Below are positions 16,498 to 25,236 of a stretch of DNA of 44,607 bases, one piece after another (within the stretch, counting starts at the first letter, position 1; every line of letters starts with the position of its first letter). The notes beneath the pieces were generated by a model. That model searched no databases and had not been told where the DNA came from. It worked only from the letters and a program-made list of their open reading frames with translations. The position numbers and the translations under genes were made by a program. Location of the stretch: contig CAKPQS010000009.1 of the NCBI GenBank assembly GCA_934179675.1, forward strand, positions 1 to 44,607, read 5' to 3'. Source of the stretch: an uncultured Bacilli bacterium (lineage in GTDB: Bacteria > Bacillota_I > Bacilli_A > RF39 > UBA660).

Positions 16498-18578
16498 CTT
16501 TTTACCTCAACCATTTCATAAGCTTCAATAATATCACCAATTTTAATATCGCTATAATTATTTAATGTAATACCACATTCAAGACCTTTTTTAACTTCTT
16601 TTACAGCGTCTTTTTCTCTTTGTAAAGACCCTATTTCGCCATTATATACAACAACACCATCTCTTATTAATCTAGCTTTAGCATCTTTTTTTACAATGCC
16701 ATCAGTTATATAAGAGCCAGCAATAGTACCAACTTTAGAAAATTTAAATAATTGTTTTACTGTAGCTTCACCAATAATTTTTTCTTCGTAAACAGGCTCT
16801 AGCATACCTTTTAAAGCATCTGTCATTTCCTCAACAGCTTTATAAATAATATCGTATAATCTTATTTCAACACCTTGTTCTTTAGCATAATCTTTTATTT
16901 GATTACTAGGTCTTACATTAAAACCAACAATTATAGCATTAGAAGCTTTAGCAAGTACAATATCACTTTCCGTAATTGCCCCAACAGAACTTCTAATAAC
17001 TCGAACTTTTACATTTTCAACTTCAATTTTTTCTAAAGAATTCTTAACAGCTTCTGCTGAACCATTAACATCAGCTTTAATAATTACTTTTACTTCTTTT
17101 ACACCTTCTTGAACACGTGCAAATAAATCATCTAAAGTAACAGCTTTTGATCCATGGCTTGCATTTAATTTTTGGATTTCTTTTCTTTTTTCACTAACTT
17201 GTTTAGCTTCCTTTTCTGTTTCAAAAGCCATAAATTTATCACCGGCTGATGGAACTTCATTAACGCCTGTTATTTCAACAGGAGTGCTTGGTGAAGCAGA
17301 AACAATTTCAATACCTTTATCGTTTTTTAAACTTCTAACTTTACCAAATGATGTGCCAACAACTATTGGATCTCCTATTCTTAAAGTACCATTTTGAATT
17401 AAAACAGTAACAACTGGTCCTAAATGTTTATCAAGTCTTGATTCAATAACCGAACCAACAGCATATCTATTAGGATTTGCTTTATATGATTCAAGTTCAG
17501 CAATCAATAAAATATTATCAAGTAAATTTTCAATACCAACACCATTTTTAGCAGAAATTTGATTAAATAATGTTTCTCCTCCCCAAATATCAGGTGTAAG
17601 TCCATATTCAGCAAGTTCTTGCATAACTCTTTCTGGATTTGCACCAGGTTTATCAATTTTATTAATAGCAACAATAATAGGAACACCTGCTGCTTTAGCA
17701 TGATCAATTGCTTCTTTGGTTTGTGGCATAACACCATCATCAGCAGCAACTATTATAATAACAATATCTGTTATTTTAGCACCTCTACTTCTCATTTCTG
17801 TAAAAGCAGCATGCCCTGGAGTATCAATAAATGTAATATAATCATCTTTATATTTTACTTGATAAGCCGAAATATTTTGTGTTATTCCACCCGCTTCACC
17901 AGATGCAACATTAGTTTTTCTAATTGTATCTAATAGAGTAGTTTTACCATGATCAACATGTCCCATTATAGTTACTACTGGTGCTCTTTTAACCATATTT
18001 TCTTCACTATCAACAATTTCATATTCTTCAAAATTACTTACATCTTGAGCTTCAGCACGTTTTAATTCTTTTTTATAATCTAAAACAAGTATTTCAGCAT
18101 TTTCAAAACTAATACTATTATTTAATGTAGCCATCATTCCTAAATTAAATAATTTTTTTACAAGTTCAGTACCACTTACACCAATAGCATTAGCAAGTTC
18201 ACTAATTGTCATATTTTCTTTATATAATACAACTTTTTCACCAACATTTTTATTTGTCATCAGCTTGTTTTTATTTTTATACATTTCTTTTTTCTTATTT
18301 AAGAAATCTTTTTTATTTGGTATTTCTTTTTGTTTTTTAACTTTTTCTTTTTTAACAACATTATCAACATTTATTTTTGTTGCTTCAGCCATTTCTTCAG
18401 CTCGATCTTCTAATTCTTCAATAGCCTCATTTTGAAAACAAGCATCTAATTCTGTAATAGCTTCATCATCTAATAAATCATCTTCATTGTTAGCAGAAAT
18501 TCCAAACTCCCTACATTTTTTAATTACATCATCTACTGTTCTATTCATATCTTGTGCATATTCTAAGACAGTCATCAT
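16494..18578 (-). CDS. infB: Translation initiation factor IF-2
   Basis: About 694 residues, starting at ATG 18578 (MMTVLEYAQDMN), 8 bases after AGGAG; a GTG three codons upstream overlaps the ribosome site. The N-terminal IF2_N domain and a Lys-rich linker lead to a second IF2_N-like segment and then the G domain (GHVDHGKTT, DTPGHAAF, NKIDK). The EF-Tu-like domain II and IF-2 domains 3 and 4 follow to EVKR. It is a GTPase that places initiator fMet-tRNA on the 30S subunit and promotes 50S joining. It lies between comEB and rbfA. Confidence 0.97.
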   Translation of the reverse strand: MMTVLEYAQDMNRTVDDVIKKCREFGISANNEDDLLDDEAITELDACFQNEAIEELEDRAEEMAEATKINVDNVVKKEKVKKQKEIPNKKDFLNKKKEMYKNKNKLMTNKNVGEKVVLYKENMTISELANAIGVSGTELVKKLFNLGMMATLNNSISFENAEILVLDYKKELKRAEAQDVSNFEEYEIVDSEENMVKRAPVVTIMGHVDHGKTTLLDTIRKTNVASGEAGGITQNISAYQVKYKDDYITFIDTPGHAAFTEMRSRGAKITDIVIIIVAADDGVMPQTKEAIDHAKAAGVPIIVAINKIDKPGANPERVMQELAEYGLTPDIWGGETLFNQISAKNGVGIENLLDNILLIAELESYKANPNRYAVGSVIESRLDKHLGPVVTVLIQNGTLRIGDPIVVGTSFGKVRSLKNDKGIEIVSASPSTPVEITGVNEVPSAGDKFMAFETEKEAKQVSEKRKEIQKLNASHGSKAVTLDDLFARVQEGVKEVKVIIKADVNGSAEAVKNSLEKIEVENVKVRVIRSSVGAITESDIVLAKASNAIIVGFNVRPSNQIKDYAKEQGVEIRLYDIIYKAVEEMTDALKGMLEPVYEEKIIGEATVKQLFKFSKVGTIAGSYITDGIVKKDAKARLIRDGVVVYNGEIGSLQREKDAVKEVKKGLECGITLNNYSDIKIGDIIEAYEMVEVKR

Positions 18579-18594
18579 AGTAACCACTCCTTTC

Positions 18595-19071
18595 TTAAAG
18601 TTCTATTTCAATTTTTTGATTTTTTTTCTTATATTCTCTATATTTTACACCACAAGTGTCAAGTATTTTCTTTGATACAATAGTACCATCAGTATCTTTA
18701 TATTTATCTGATAAATATATAACTTCTTTTATACCAGATTGAACAATAGCTTTTGCACATTCATTACATGGAAAAAGTGTTACATATACTTTGCATCCTT
18801 TAACAATACTTGGAGAATTCAATATTGCATTCAATTCCGAATGACAAACATAAGCATATTTTGTATTTTGAAAATTTCCTTCTCTATCCCATGGCATATC
18901 ATCATCATTATAACCTGTTGGACTACCATTATAACCTGTTGATATAATTTTATTATCAGAATTTACAATACAAGCTCCAACTGTAGTAGAAGGGTCTTTG
19001 CTTCTTAATGATGCTAAAAGTGCAACTCCCATAAAATATTCATCCCACGATATATAATTTTCTCTTTTCAT
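18595..19071 (-). CDS. comEB: Deoxycytidylate (dCMP) deaminase
   Basis: The 158-residue zinc enzyme converts dCMP to dUMP for thymidylate synthesis. The catalytic zinc site appears as CHSELNAIL (His, with the proton-shuttle Glu; HSE instead of HAE) and FPCNECAK (PCxxC). GYNGSPTGYNDDDMP is the family substrate loop. The start overlaps the rnpM stop (TAATG). It occupies the place where ylxQ usually stands before infB, which is unusual for this operon. Confidence 0.93.
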   Translation of the reverse strand: MKRENYISWDEYFMGVALLASLRSKDPSTTVGACIVNSDNKIISTGYNGSPTGYNDDDMPWDREGNFQNTKYAYVCHSELNAILNSPSIVKGCKVYVTLFPCNECAKAIVQSGIKEVIYLSDKYKDTDGTIVSKKILDTCGVKYREYKKKNQKIEIEL

Positions 19072-19334
19072 TAGTCACCAATAACTTTCTTCATTTCTTC
19101 ATATATATCATCTGGTACAACAACTTCTAATTGTTTATCTAGAATTTTAGTATTTTTAGCTTTTTCAATAACCGTAAGATCTTTTTTTGCATAGGCACCT
19201 CGACCATTCATCTTACCAGTTACATCTACTCTTACAACCCCATCTGGACATCTAACAACTCTAAGTAAATCTTTTTTTAGACACTTTTCATGAGTTATTA
19301 TACAAGTTCTTTCAGGTAACTTTCTCATTTTCAT
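19071..19334 (-). CDS. rnpM: YlxR-family RNA-binding protein (RNase P modulator)
   Basis: An 87-residue basic protein with the YlxR signature RTCIITHEKCLKKDLLRVVR, then VDVTGKMNGRGAY, typical of the conserved GRGAY-containing family. In Bacillus subtilis YlxR (RnpM) binds the RNase P RNA. The gene follows nusA in most Bacillota; here an HNH-like gene is inserted between them. The start overlaps the HNH stop by 4 bases. Confidence 0.9.
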   Translation of the reverse strand: MKMRKLPERTCIITHEKCLKKDLLRVVRCPDGVVRVDVTGKMNGRGAYAKKDLTVIEKAKNTKILDKQLEVVVPDDIYEEMKKVIGD

Positions 19335-19714
19335 TTTTTCTTAACCTTCTTTTTCTGTTTATATCCTGTTAATACTCTAGGACTTTTTCTCGGTGTGTAC
19401 ATGCTTTCATAATAGGTAATCAATTTTATAATTTCCAAATCTTCTTTTGTTAATGGTGCCATTTTTGAATTTAAATAGCGGAAGAATCTTTGCCAGTCAT
19501 CATAAGCTTCCGGCACATAAACTTCCAAATAATTCAAATGATCATGAGCATTTCGTGATAAAATAGCGCCATTTTCAATAGTTTCTTTACCACCATATCT
19601 ACGTTCTAAAATATGGTGATATGTATATGGATTTTTGTTAGTTACCTTATAACCCATCCAATCCATATTTTTTGGAACAAAAATTTTTATCATTTGACAT
19701 AGTACACTTCTCAT
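19331..19714 (-). CDS. HNH-like endonuclease domain protein
   Basis: The 127-residue protein has NPYTYHHILERRYGGKETIE followed by NGAILSRNAHDHLNYLE. Two His, an Asn-Gly, and a final His spaced about 30 residues further resemble a beta-beta-alpha-metal HNH fold. The C-terminus is very basic (KKKVKKK). The ribosome site AGGAG overlaps the nusA stop, and the end overlaps rnpM, so it is a true member of the operon. No zinc-binding Cys pairs are visible, so activity cannot be asserted. An RNA- or DNA-binding role beside nusA and the RNase P modulator is inference. Confidence 0.65.
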   Translation of the reverse strand: MRSVLCQMIKIFVPKNMDWMGYKVTNKNPYTYHHILERRYGGKETIENGAILSRNAHDHLNYLEVYVPEAYDDWQRFFRYLNSKMAPLTKEDLEIIKLITYYESMYTPRKSPRVLTGYKQKKKVKKK

Positions 19715-19721
19715 AAAACTC

Positions 19722-20810
19722 CTAAATTAAATTAATTCCCATATTTTTAGCATCTTCTTTTGTTTTAATATCTAAATGATATTTAGTTAAACGTGATGCA
19801 AGTTTAATATTTATACCTTTTTTTCCTATTGCAAGTGATAAATTGCTATCATCTACAATTACTAATGCTTCTTTTTTCTTTTCATCCGTTATAAAAACAC
19901 TTAAATCTTTAGCAGGACTTAAAGCACTTTTGATAAATTCACTAGCATCGTTTTGATACGCAATAACATCAATTTTTTCACCATTAAGTTCTTCAATAAT
20001 ACGGTTAATTCTTGAACCTTTTTCACCAATACATGAACCAACAGGATCAACCTTTGGATTTTCTGAATATACGGCTACTTTAGTTCTAAAACCTGGTTCC
20101 CTTGCAACACTATATATAAGAATTATACCTTCGTTAATTTCAGGAATTTCTAGTTCAAATAATCTTTTTACAAATCCATAATGATTTCTAGATAGTAAGA
20201 TTAAAGGTCCTTTTGTATTGTTTTCAACTTTTGTAACATATACCTTTATATTACCACCCATTTTAATTTTTTCACCTGGAATACATTCACTTTTTGGAAG
20301 AATACCTTGAGCTTTACCTAAATCTATATAATAATTTTTTTCATCTTCCATATTTGCAATTCCAGACATCATTTCATCTTTTTTATCAGCAAATGTATCT
20401 ATGATAACATTTCTTTCTGCCTCTCTTATTTTTTGTACAACAACTTGTTTAGCTGTAGCAGCAGCTACACGACCAAAATCGCGTGGCGTTACTTCTTCTT
20501 CAATTGTTTCACCATATTCAATGTTAGGTACAATAAGTCTAGCTTCTTCTAAAGTTAAATCAACATCAGGGTTAAAAATTAAATTACCTTCTTCATCTAC
20601 TTCATCTTCTTTGCGAACAGTTTTAAAAGAATAAACTTTTATATCACCAGTTTCGCGATTTATATTTACACGAACATTTGATAAAGAATTATAATTTTTT
20701 TTATAAGCTGCTGTTAAAGCAAGTTCCATAGCATCATAAATAACATCTTCAGTAATGCCTTTTTCTTTAACAATTAATTCTACTGCTTTTTTAAAATCTT
20801 TTGCGTCCAT
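19722..20810 (-). CDS. nusA: Transcription factor NusA
   Basis: The 362-residue protein has the NusA N-terminal domain, an S1 domain (about 135-200), and KH1 and KH2 domains. KH1 carries DPVGSCIGEKGSRINRI and KH2 carries SLAIGKKGINIKLASRL (both GxxG loops present). It ends shortly after KH2 without the acidic repeats of Proteobacteria, as usual in Bacillota. NusA modulates RNA polymerase pausing, termination and antitermination. It starts after an AAGGGG site that overlaps the short RimP stop. Confidence 0.97.
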   Translation of the reverse strand: MDAKDFKKAVELIVKEKGITEDVIYDAMELALTAAYKKNYNSLSNVRVNINRETGDIKVYSFKTVRKEDEVDEEGNLIFNPDVDLTLEEARLIVPNIEYGETIEEEVTPRDFGRVAAATAKQVVVQKIREAERNVIIDTFADKKDEMMSGIANMEDEKNYYIDLGKAQGILPKSECIPGEKIKMGGNIKVYVTKVENNTKGPLILLSRNHYGFVKRLFELEIPEINEGIILIYSVAREPGFRTKVAVYSENPKVDPVGSCIGEKGSRINRIIEELNGEKIDVIAYQNDASEFIKSALSPAKDLSVFITDEKKKEALVIVDDSNLSLAIGKKGINIKLASRLTKYHLDIKTKEDAKNMGINLI

Positions 20811-20812
20811 AA

Positions 20813-21055
20813 TTAACCCCTTTCTATAGAACTAACATCTAATACATAGCTTCCATCAATAGGATCTTCTTTATCAAGTATTGGATTAATTAATTCTGAA
20901 ACTTTAACACAATCTTCTACACTAACAATTTCTGGTTTATCAATTAAAACTCGCAAAAAAAGTACACTTCCTTCTTTTTCAAGTTTTACATCACTTAAAA
21001 TGTAACCAGCATCAACAATTGTATTTTCAATCAAACTTCTAATTTTTTCTTCCAC
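20813..21055 (-). CDS. rimP: Ribosome maturation factor RimP, N-terminal domain only
   Basis: The start is taken at GTG 21055, five bases after GAGGTG; the upstream in-frame ATG lies beyond the hairpin at 21083-21101 and has no site. The 80-residue protein has the RimP N-terminal fold (DAGYILSDVKLEKEG, LRVLIDKP, VEDCVKVSELINPILD) and ends YVLDVSSIERG. Family members read DVSSPGLERPL there and continue about 70 residues into an SH3-like domain, which is absent. The stop is followed at once by nusA. It is either a genuine short RimP or a truncated gene. Confidence 0.8.
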   Translation of the reverse strand: MEEKIRSLIENTIVDAGYILSDVKLEKEGSVLFLRVLIDKPEIVSVEDCVKVSELINPILDKEDPIDGSYVLDVSSIERG

Positions 21056-21082
21056 TTTTTCACCTCGAATTAATTTTATAAA

Positions 21083-21101
21083 AAGTGGTATATTGCCACT
21101 T
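21083..21101 (-). other. 5'-end hairpin of the rimP-nusA transcript
   Basis: AAGTGG and CCACTT arms with a 7-base loop are followed by TTTAT on the minus strand. The hairpin starts within a few bases of the predicted transcription start. It may protect the mRNA 5' end or act as a weak attenuator. Confidence 0.5.
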
Positions 21102-21110
21102 GTCATTTAC

Positions 21111-21139
21111 ATTATATCATATTAATTATGTTTTTTTAA
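21111..21139 (-). promoter_or_regulatory. Promoter of the rimP-nusA-infB operon
   Basis: Minus-strand TTAAAA, 17-base spacer, TATAAT with an extended TGA before it. The -10 is consensus and the -35 weak. Confidence 0.65.
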
Positions 21140-21171
21140 CTATATTTATTAATTTTTTTTATTTTTTTTGA

Positions 21172-21177
21172 TATAAT
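21172..21177 (+). promoter_or_regulatory. -10 box of the CPBP-phosphoesterase promoter
   Basis: TATAAT preceded by TGA (extended -10) lies 22 bases before the rightward CPBP ATG. The -35 region is only T-rich. It diverges from the nusA-operon promoter at 21111-21139. Confidence 0.55.
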
Positions 21178-21199
21178 ATGTATGATTGGAGATTGAAAA

Positions 21200-21904
21200 A
21201 TGAAAAATTATATAACAAATGCTTTAAAAGGAATTGGAACTATACTTTTTTACTTCTTTTTTAGTACAATTTTATTAATAGTTCTTAATTATTTTAATAT
21301 AAAACCAGCTGAATTTTCACAAGTAAATAAAATAATTTATTTGCTTATTGAAGCAATATTTATGCTTTTTATTGTGATTCTAATATATTACAAAGAAATA
21401 AAAAGTGAATTTAAAGATTTTAAAGAAAATTTTTTGAAATACTTTAATGAATATAAAGGATACTGGCCTACAATGTTATTTTTAATGATAATAGCAAATA
21501 TTTTTGTTTCATTTTTTACAACAGATATTTCAAATAATGAGGAAACAATTAGAACAATTCTTCATTCAGGTATCCCGGGATTTGTTTATACTTCTATTAC
21601 ATGTACTTTAATTGCACCATTAATGGAAGAATTAGTATTTAGAAAAAGCATTAAAAAAATAATTCCTCAAAAATATTTATTTATTTTAACATCTGGCCTA
21701 TTTTTTGGTTCTATGCATGTAATTGGTCAAACAGAACATTTAATCGAGTATTTACACATAATATCATATAGTATTCCAGGTTTTGTTTTAGCAACAGCAT
21801 ATCAAAAAAGTAACAATATATTTGTTTCAACATCAATTCATTTTTGCCATAATACATTTTTATTAATTGGTCAAATAATATTAATGATTGGTGGTATTTT
21901 ATGA
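21200..21904 (+). CDS. CPBP-family intramembrane metalloprotease
   Basis: A 234-residue membrane protein with about seven hydrophobic segments. The CPBP (Abi/CAAX protease) motifs are present: EELVFRKSI (EExxxR), then FGSMHV (FxxxH) and HFCHNT (HxxxN/B). These make up the intramembrane zinc/glutamate active site. Members process prenylated or peptide substrates, or give immunity to bacteriocins. The ribosome site is TTGGAG. The stop overlaps the start of the phosphoesterase gene (ATGA). Confidence 0.88.
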   Translation: MKNYITNALKGIGTILFYFFFSTILLIVLNYFNIKPAEFSQVNKIIYLLIEAIFMLFIVILIYYKEIKSEFKDFKENFLKYFNEYKGYWPTMLFLMIIANIFVSFFTTDISNNEETIRTILHSGIPGFVYTSITCTLIAPLMEELVFRKSIKKIIPQKYLFILTSGLFFGSMHVIGQTEHLIEYLHIISYSIPGFVLATAYQKSNNIFVSTSIHFCHNTFLLIGQIILMIGGIL

Positions 21905-22755
21905 TAAAAAGAAAAGAATCCAAAAAAAGTATTTTAAAAATTATTATTATGTTTTTAATTATATTTATTCTATTTTTATTATATGCTTATTTTATAGGAA
22001 CAAAAGGTTTAATTGTAAAGGAATATAAGATTAATGCATCCATTCCTGATTCATTTGATGGTTTAAAAATAGTCCATTTATCAGATATTCATTACAATAG
22101 AACTATTAAAGAAAAAGAATTAAAAAAAATAGTAAAACAAGTTAATTTAATAAATCCAGATATTATTGTTATTACAGGTGATATTTTAGATAATGATATT
22201 GATGCGACTGATTCTAAAGAAATATTAATTAAATATTTAAAAGAAATGAATGCTAAAATTGGTAAATATGCTGTTAATGGTAATCATGATTTGAGATATG
22301 ATTATTGGAATGATTTAATGGAAAGTGCAAATTTTAAAATTCTAAATAACACTTATGATTTAGTATATTATGAAGAAAATGAACCAATAGTTATAGCGGG
22401 TATGTCATCATATTTTGATGATATTGATATAAATGAAAAACTAAAAGATTATTATAATTTTATAAGTGAAAATGATGTAAAGTATAAAATACTTTTATTA
22501 CATGAACCAGATACTATAGATAACATTAATAATAATTTTGATTTGATATTAGCTGGTCATTCACATAATGGTCAAGTTAGATTACCTTTAATTGGTGCTG
22601 TTGTATTACCGAATGGTTCAAAAAGATATTATAAAGAACATTATACAATAAATAATTCTGAACTTTATATTTCTAGTGGTTTAGGAACTAGTACATTACC
22701 ACTAAGATTTCTAGATCATCCATCAATTAATTTTTATCGCATAAATACAAAGTAA
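21901..22755 (+). CDS. YkuE-like membrane-anchored metallophosphoesterase
   Basis: One N-terminal membrane segment (about 13-33) is followed by a calcineurin-like phosphoesterase with the full metal-site set: HLSDIHYN (DxH), ITGDILDN (GDxxD), NGNHD (GNHD/E), and GHSHNGQV (GHxH). The end, SSGLGTSTLPLRF, is typical of the YkuE family, which acts on cell-surface or lipid-linked phosphate. It is coupled to the CPBP gene and ends in a strong terminator. Confidence 0.92.
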   Translation: MIKRKESKKSILKIIIMFLIIFILFLLYAYFIGTKGLIVKEYKINASIPDSFDGLKIVHLSDIHYNRTIKEKELKKIVKQVNLINPDIIVITGDILDNDIDATDSKEILIKYLKEMNAKIGKYAVNGNHDLRYDYWNDLMESANFKILNNTYDLVYYEENEPIVIAGMSSYFDDIDINEKLKDYYNFISENDVKYKILLLHEPDTIDNINNNFDLILAGHSHNGQVRLPLIGAVVLPNGSKRYYKEHYTINNSELYISSGLGTSTLPLRFLDHPSINFYRINTK

Positions 22756-22774
22756 ATTAATACTTTGTATTTTT
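22745..22774 (+). terminator. Intrinsic terminator of the CPBP-phosphoesterase operon
   Basis: Perfect 10-bp arms (ATACAAAGTA / TACTTTGTAT) with a 6-base loop and TTTT tail. The phosphoesterase stop is inside the hairpin. Confidence 0.85.
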
Positions 22775-22781
22775 ATATATC

Positions 22782-22805
22782 AAAAAAGCCATATAATTTA
22801 TGGCT
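22782..22805 (-). terminator. Intrinsic terminator of the rlmD operon
   Basis: AGCCATA and TATGGCT arms with a 5-base loop are followed by a T6 run on the minus strand. Confidence 0.8.
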
Positions 22806-22865
22806 CATAACTTTTTAAACATTGTAAAAATCATAATAAGCTATGTTTCTTCAAGTATTAACAAA

Positions 22866-23264
22866 TTAGATTAATTTAAAATATGCATTTATTTCTAAAT
22901 TTTTAATTTCAATTTCTTCACTAGATAAATTAATTCTCATTTCTTTTACTTTATCAAATGGAGGTATCACGATATCTATAGATGGCAAATTTAGTTCAAG
23001 TAAATAACTATTGTTATCCATTCTAGTTATATAGATACCTTTATCAACATTTATGCAATAACTATACCTATCAGTATAAAAATTAATCTCATAGTAAATA
23101 TCTTTCGAAACATCCTTTTTTATGCAATTTCCTAATAAACTAATATCATCCTTAAATGAAATATTTAATCCCCAATTATTCTTTAAAGTAATTAAAATAG
23201 ATTTATCTTCATATTTAATATTATCAACATCAATTACTTTTCCATTTATTTTAACATTATCCAT
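22866..23264 (-). CDS. Unknown protein, about 132 residues
   Basis: The start is at ATG 23264 (MDNVKINGKVIDVDNIKYED), after AAAGGAAA that overlaps the rlmD stop; an earlier frame start lies inside rlmD. No signal peptide or membrane segment is seen. The residue pattern is alternating beta-strand, with a late IVIPPFDKVKEMRINLSSEE. I do not recognise the family. It is co-transcribed with rlmD and ends in a terminator. Confidence 0.65.
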   Translation of the reverse strand: MDNVKINGKVIDVDNIKYEDKSILITLKNNWGLNISFKDDISLLGNCIKKDVSKDIYYEINFYTDRYSYCINVDKGIYITRMDNNSYLLELNLPSIDIVIPPFDKVKEMRINLSSEEIEIKNLEINAYFKLI

Positions 23265-23265
23265 A

Positions 23266-24447
23266 TTATTTCCTTTCAAGTAAAGTAACACTCTCAACAT
23301 GATAAGTATTAGGAAACATATTAAATCCTTTAATACTAATAATATTATAATTGTCTAATCTCTTTAAATCACGAGCCAAAGTCATAGGATCACAAGAAAC
23401 ATAAATAATTTTTTTAGGAAGTAATTTATTGATATCCATAATCATCTTATCATCAAGACCACTTCTAGGAGGATCAACAATAATAACATCTGGTTTTAAA
23501 TCAGTTTTTTTAACAATACTAGAAGCATCACCCTCATAAAAATCTATATTATTAATACCATTAATTTTCTTATTCTCATTAGCATCCCTAACAGCTTCGC
23601 TATTAATCTCAAGACCAATAACTCTATTCGCTTTATTACTAACAAAAATACCAATAGTACCAGTCCCACAATATAAATCAAAAATAACATTAGTTTTATC
23701 AATAAGTGAATCAATATAATTATACATAGCATTCGCAACTAAAGTATTAACCTGAAAAAAAGACTCACTAGAAACTAAAAATTTAAAATTTCCCATATAG
23801 ACAGTTATTTTACTCTTACCATAAACATTCTTTTTATTAACATATATAGAATCAACAACACTCTTTAAATAATCATAATTAACATTATCATCACCAATAA
23901 AAGTAACCATAGATTCATCCATACATTTAATAACAATCTGTTTAATACCATTTAAATTTTGATTTTTTTTAATTAAATCAATAATTTTATTAATTCTATC
24001 ATCAACTAAATAACATTTATCAATACAAACAATATCATTACTATTTTTCTTATATAAACCAATTTCATTATTACAAACCTGTAAAGTAATTTTATTTCTA
24101 TAATTATACTCATTTAAATTAACAACATCCAAAACCTCTATATTTTTATCAACATATTTGTTAATAATATTATTTAATTTATCAAGTTTATAACCATTTT
24201 GATCCTTAATATGCATAATATCACAACCACCACATATACCATAAAAAGGACATTTTGTATCAGTTCTCAAATCATCATTTTTTTTATAATATTTAATTAC
24301 TTTTCCAGTAACTATATTTTTCTTTTCTTTCAATATTTCTATTTCTACTTCTTCATCAGGTAAAGCATTAAAAATAAAATATACTTTATTGTTATAATGA
24401 GCAATTCCTCTACCTTGATGATCAAATCCATCAATTTTTAATCTCAT
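23266..24447 (-). CDS. rlmD: 23S rRNA (uracil-5-)-methyltransferase RlmD/TrmA family
   Basis: The start is at ATG 24447 (MRLKIDGFDHQGRGIAHYNN), after GAGGTG; an earlier ATG lies upstream of the promoter. About 394 residues: an N-terminal TRAM domain, then a 4Fe-4S cluster motif CPFYGICGGC with a further Cys downstream. The SAM-binding FDLYCGTGTIGIF, DPPRSGLDD and the nucleophile loop YVSCDPMTLARDL follow. It methylates C5 of uridines in 23S rRNA; Bacillus RlmCD acts at two sites, so the exact position is not certain. Confidence 0.92.
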   Translation of the reverse strand: MRLKIDGFDHQGRGIAHYNNKVYFIFNALPDEEVEIEILKEKKNIVTGKVIKYYKKNDDLRTDTKCPFYGICGGCDIMHIKDQNGYKLDKLNNIINKYVDKNIEVLDVVNLNEYNYRNKITLQVCNNEIGLYKKNSNDIVCIDKCYLVDDRINKIIDLIKKNQNLNGIKQIVIKCMDESMVTFIGDDNVNYDYLKSVVDSIYVNKKNVYGKSKITVYMGNFKFLVSSESFFQVNTLVANAMYNYIDSLIDKTNVIFDLYCGTGTIGIFVSNKANRVIGLEINSEAVRDANENKKINGINNIDFYEGDASSIVKKTDLKPDVIIVDPPRSGLDDKMIMDINKLLPKKIIYVSCDPMTLARDLKRLDNYNIISIKGFNMFPNTYHVESVTLLERK

Positions 24448-24463
24448 AATACACCTCAAAATA

Positions 24464-24469
24464 ATTATA
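24464..24469 (-). promoter_or_regulatory. -10 box of the rlmD promoter
   Basis: Minus-strand TATAAT, preceded by TGA (extended -10), directly after the T7 tail of the preceding gene's terminator. Confidence 0.5.
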
Positions 24470-24471
24470 TC

Positions 24472-24493
24472 AAAAAAAGATGAGAAACTCATC
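24472..24493 (-). terminator. Intrinsic terminator of the tail-anchored protein gene
   Basis: GATGAG and CTCATC arms with a 3-base loop are followed by T7 on the minus strand. It overlaps the stop codon. Confidence 0.85.
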
Positions 24494-25133
24494 AAATTAT
24501 TTTATATATTGCATAAGCTGTTACTAAAAGTGCAGCAAATATTAAAATTCCTAAAAATATTTTTAATAAAACATTATTTTTTTTTATGCTTTCATGCATA
24601 TCTTTTAATTCCTCAAAATCCTTATCATCTAATCCAAGTGCCATAGTATCTTTATCAGAATCATCTTTTTTTTCTTTATTAATCATTTCCTTAATCGACG
24701 CTTCTTTTAATGTTTTAGTATCAATTAAATCACCAAACATATCATCAATTACTTCTGGTTTTTCTTCCTCTTTAAATTTTTCGATTTTTTCTCTTATTTC
24801 ATAAGGATTTTCTTTTAAACTTCTTTTTACATTATCATCTTTATAATTAGTTCTAGCTTGAAGTAAAACTTCATTTATATCGTAAGCTTTTTCTTCTTCA
24901 TGATTATCTACAATTTCTTTCGGAACAATCTGAACTTTTTTTTCATATTTTTTTTCTTCAGCTATCATACTTTTAATAGCATCTAAATCTAATTCATTAG
25001 TTCTAGAAATAGTTCTCTCATCTGTTTTTATTGAATATTCTTTACTATCATATAAAGTATCATATAAATTACGATTTTTTAAAGTTCTTGACAAACCATC
25101 TTGTTCACCATATCTATCCATTCGATTAGCCAT
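24492..25133 (-). CDS. Tail-anchored protein of unknown function
   Basis: The start is at ATG 25133 (MANRMDRYGEQDG), after GGGTGAAGGAT. The 213-residue protein is highly charged and probably coiled through residues 45-180 (many Glu/Lys; LDLDAIKSMIAEEKKYEKK and ESIKKNNVLL). It has one hydrophobic C-terminal segment (about 193-211), so it should sit in the membrane with its bulk in the cytoplasm. There are no enzyme motifs. It resembles scaffold or cell-envelope adaptor proteins in layout only. Function unknown. Confidence 0.7.
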   Translation of the reverse strand: MANRMDRYGEQDGLSRTLKNRNLYDTLYDSKEYSIKTDERTISRTNELDLDAIKSMIAEEKKYEKKVQIVPKEIVDNHEEEKAYDINEVLLQARTNYKDDNVKRSLKENPYEIREKIEKFKEEEKPEVIDDMFGDLIDTKTLKEASIKEMINKEKKDDSDKDTMALGLDDKDFEELKDMHESIKKNNVLLKIFLGILIFAALLVTAYAIYKII

Positions 25134-25188
25134 ATCCTTCACCCTATTATAATAATATCACATTTTGTCTCTTTTTGAAATACTATAC

Positions 25189-25217
25189 TTGCATTTTAAA
25201 AAAAATTTGTATATAAT
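25189..25217 (+). promoter_or_regulatory. Ferredoxin promoter
   Basis: TTGCAT, 17-base spacer, TATAAT, with a GGAGGT ribosome site at 25225-25230. Confidence 0.75.
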
Positions 25218-25236
25218 TTGATTTGGAGGTTAGAAA

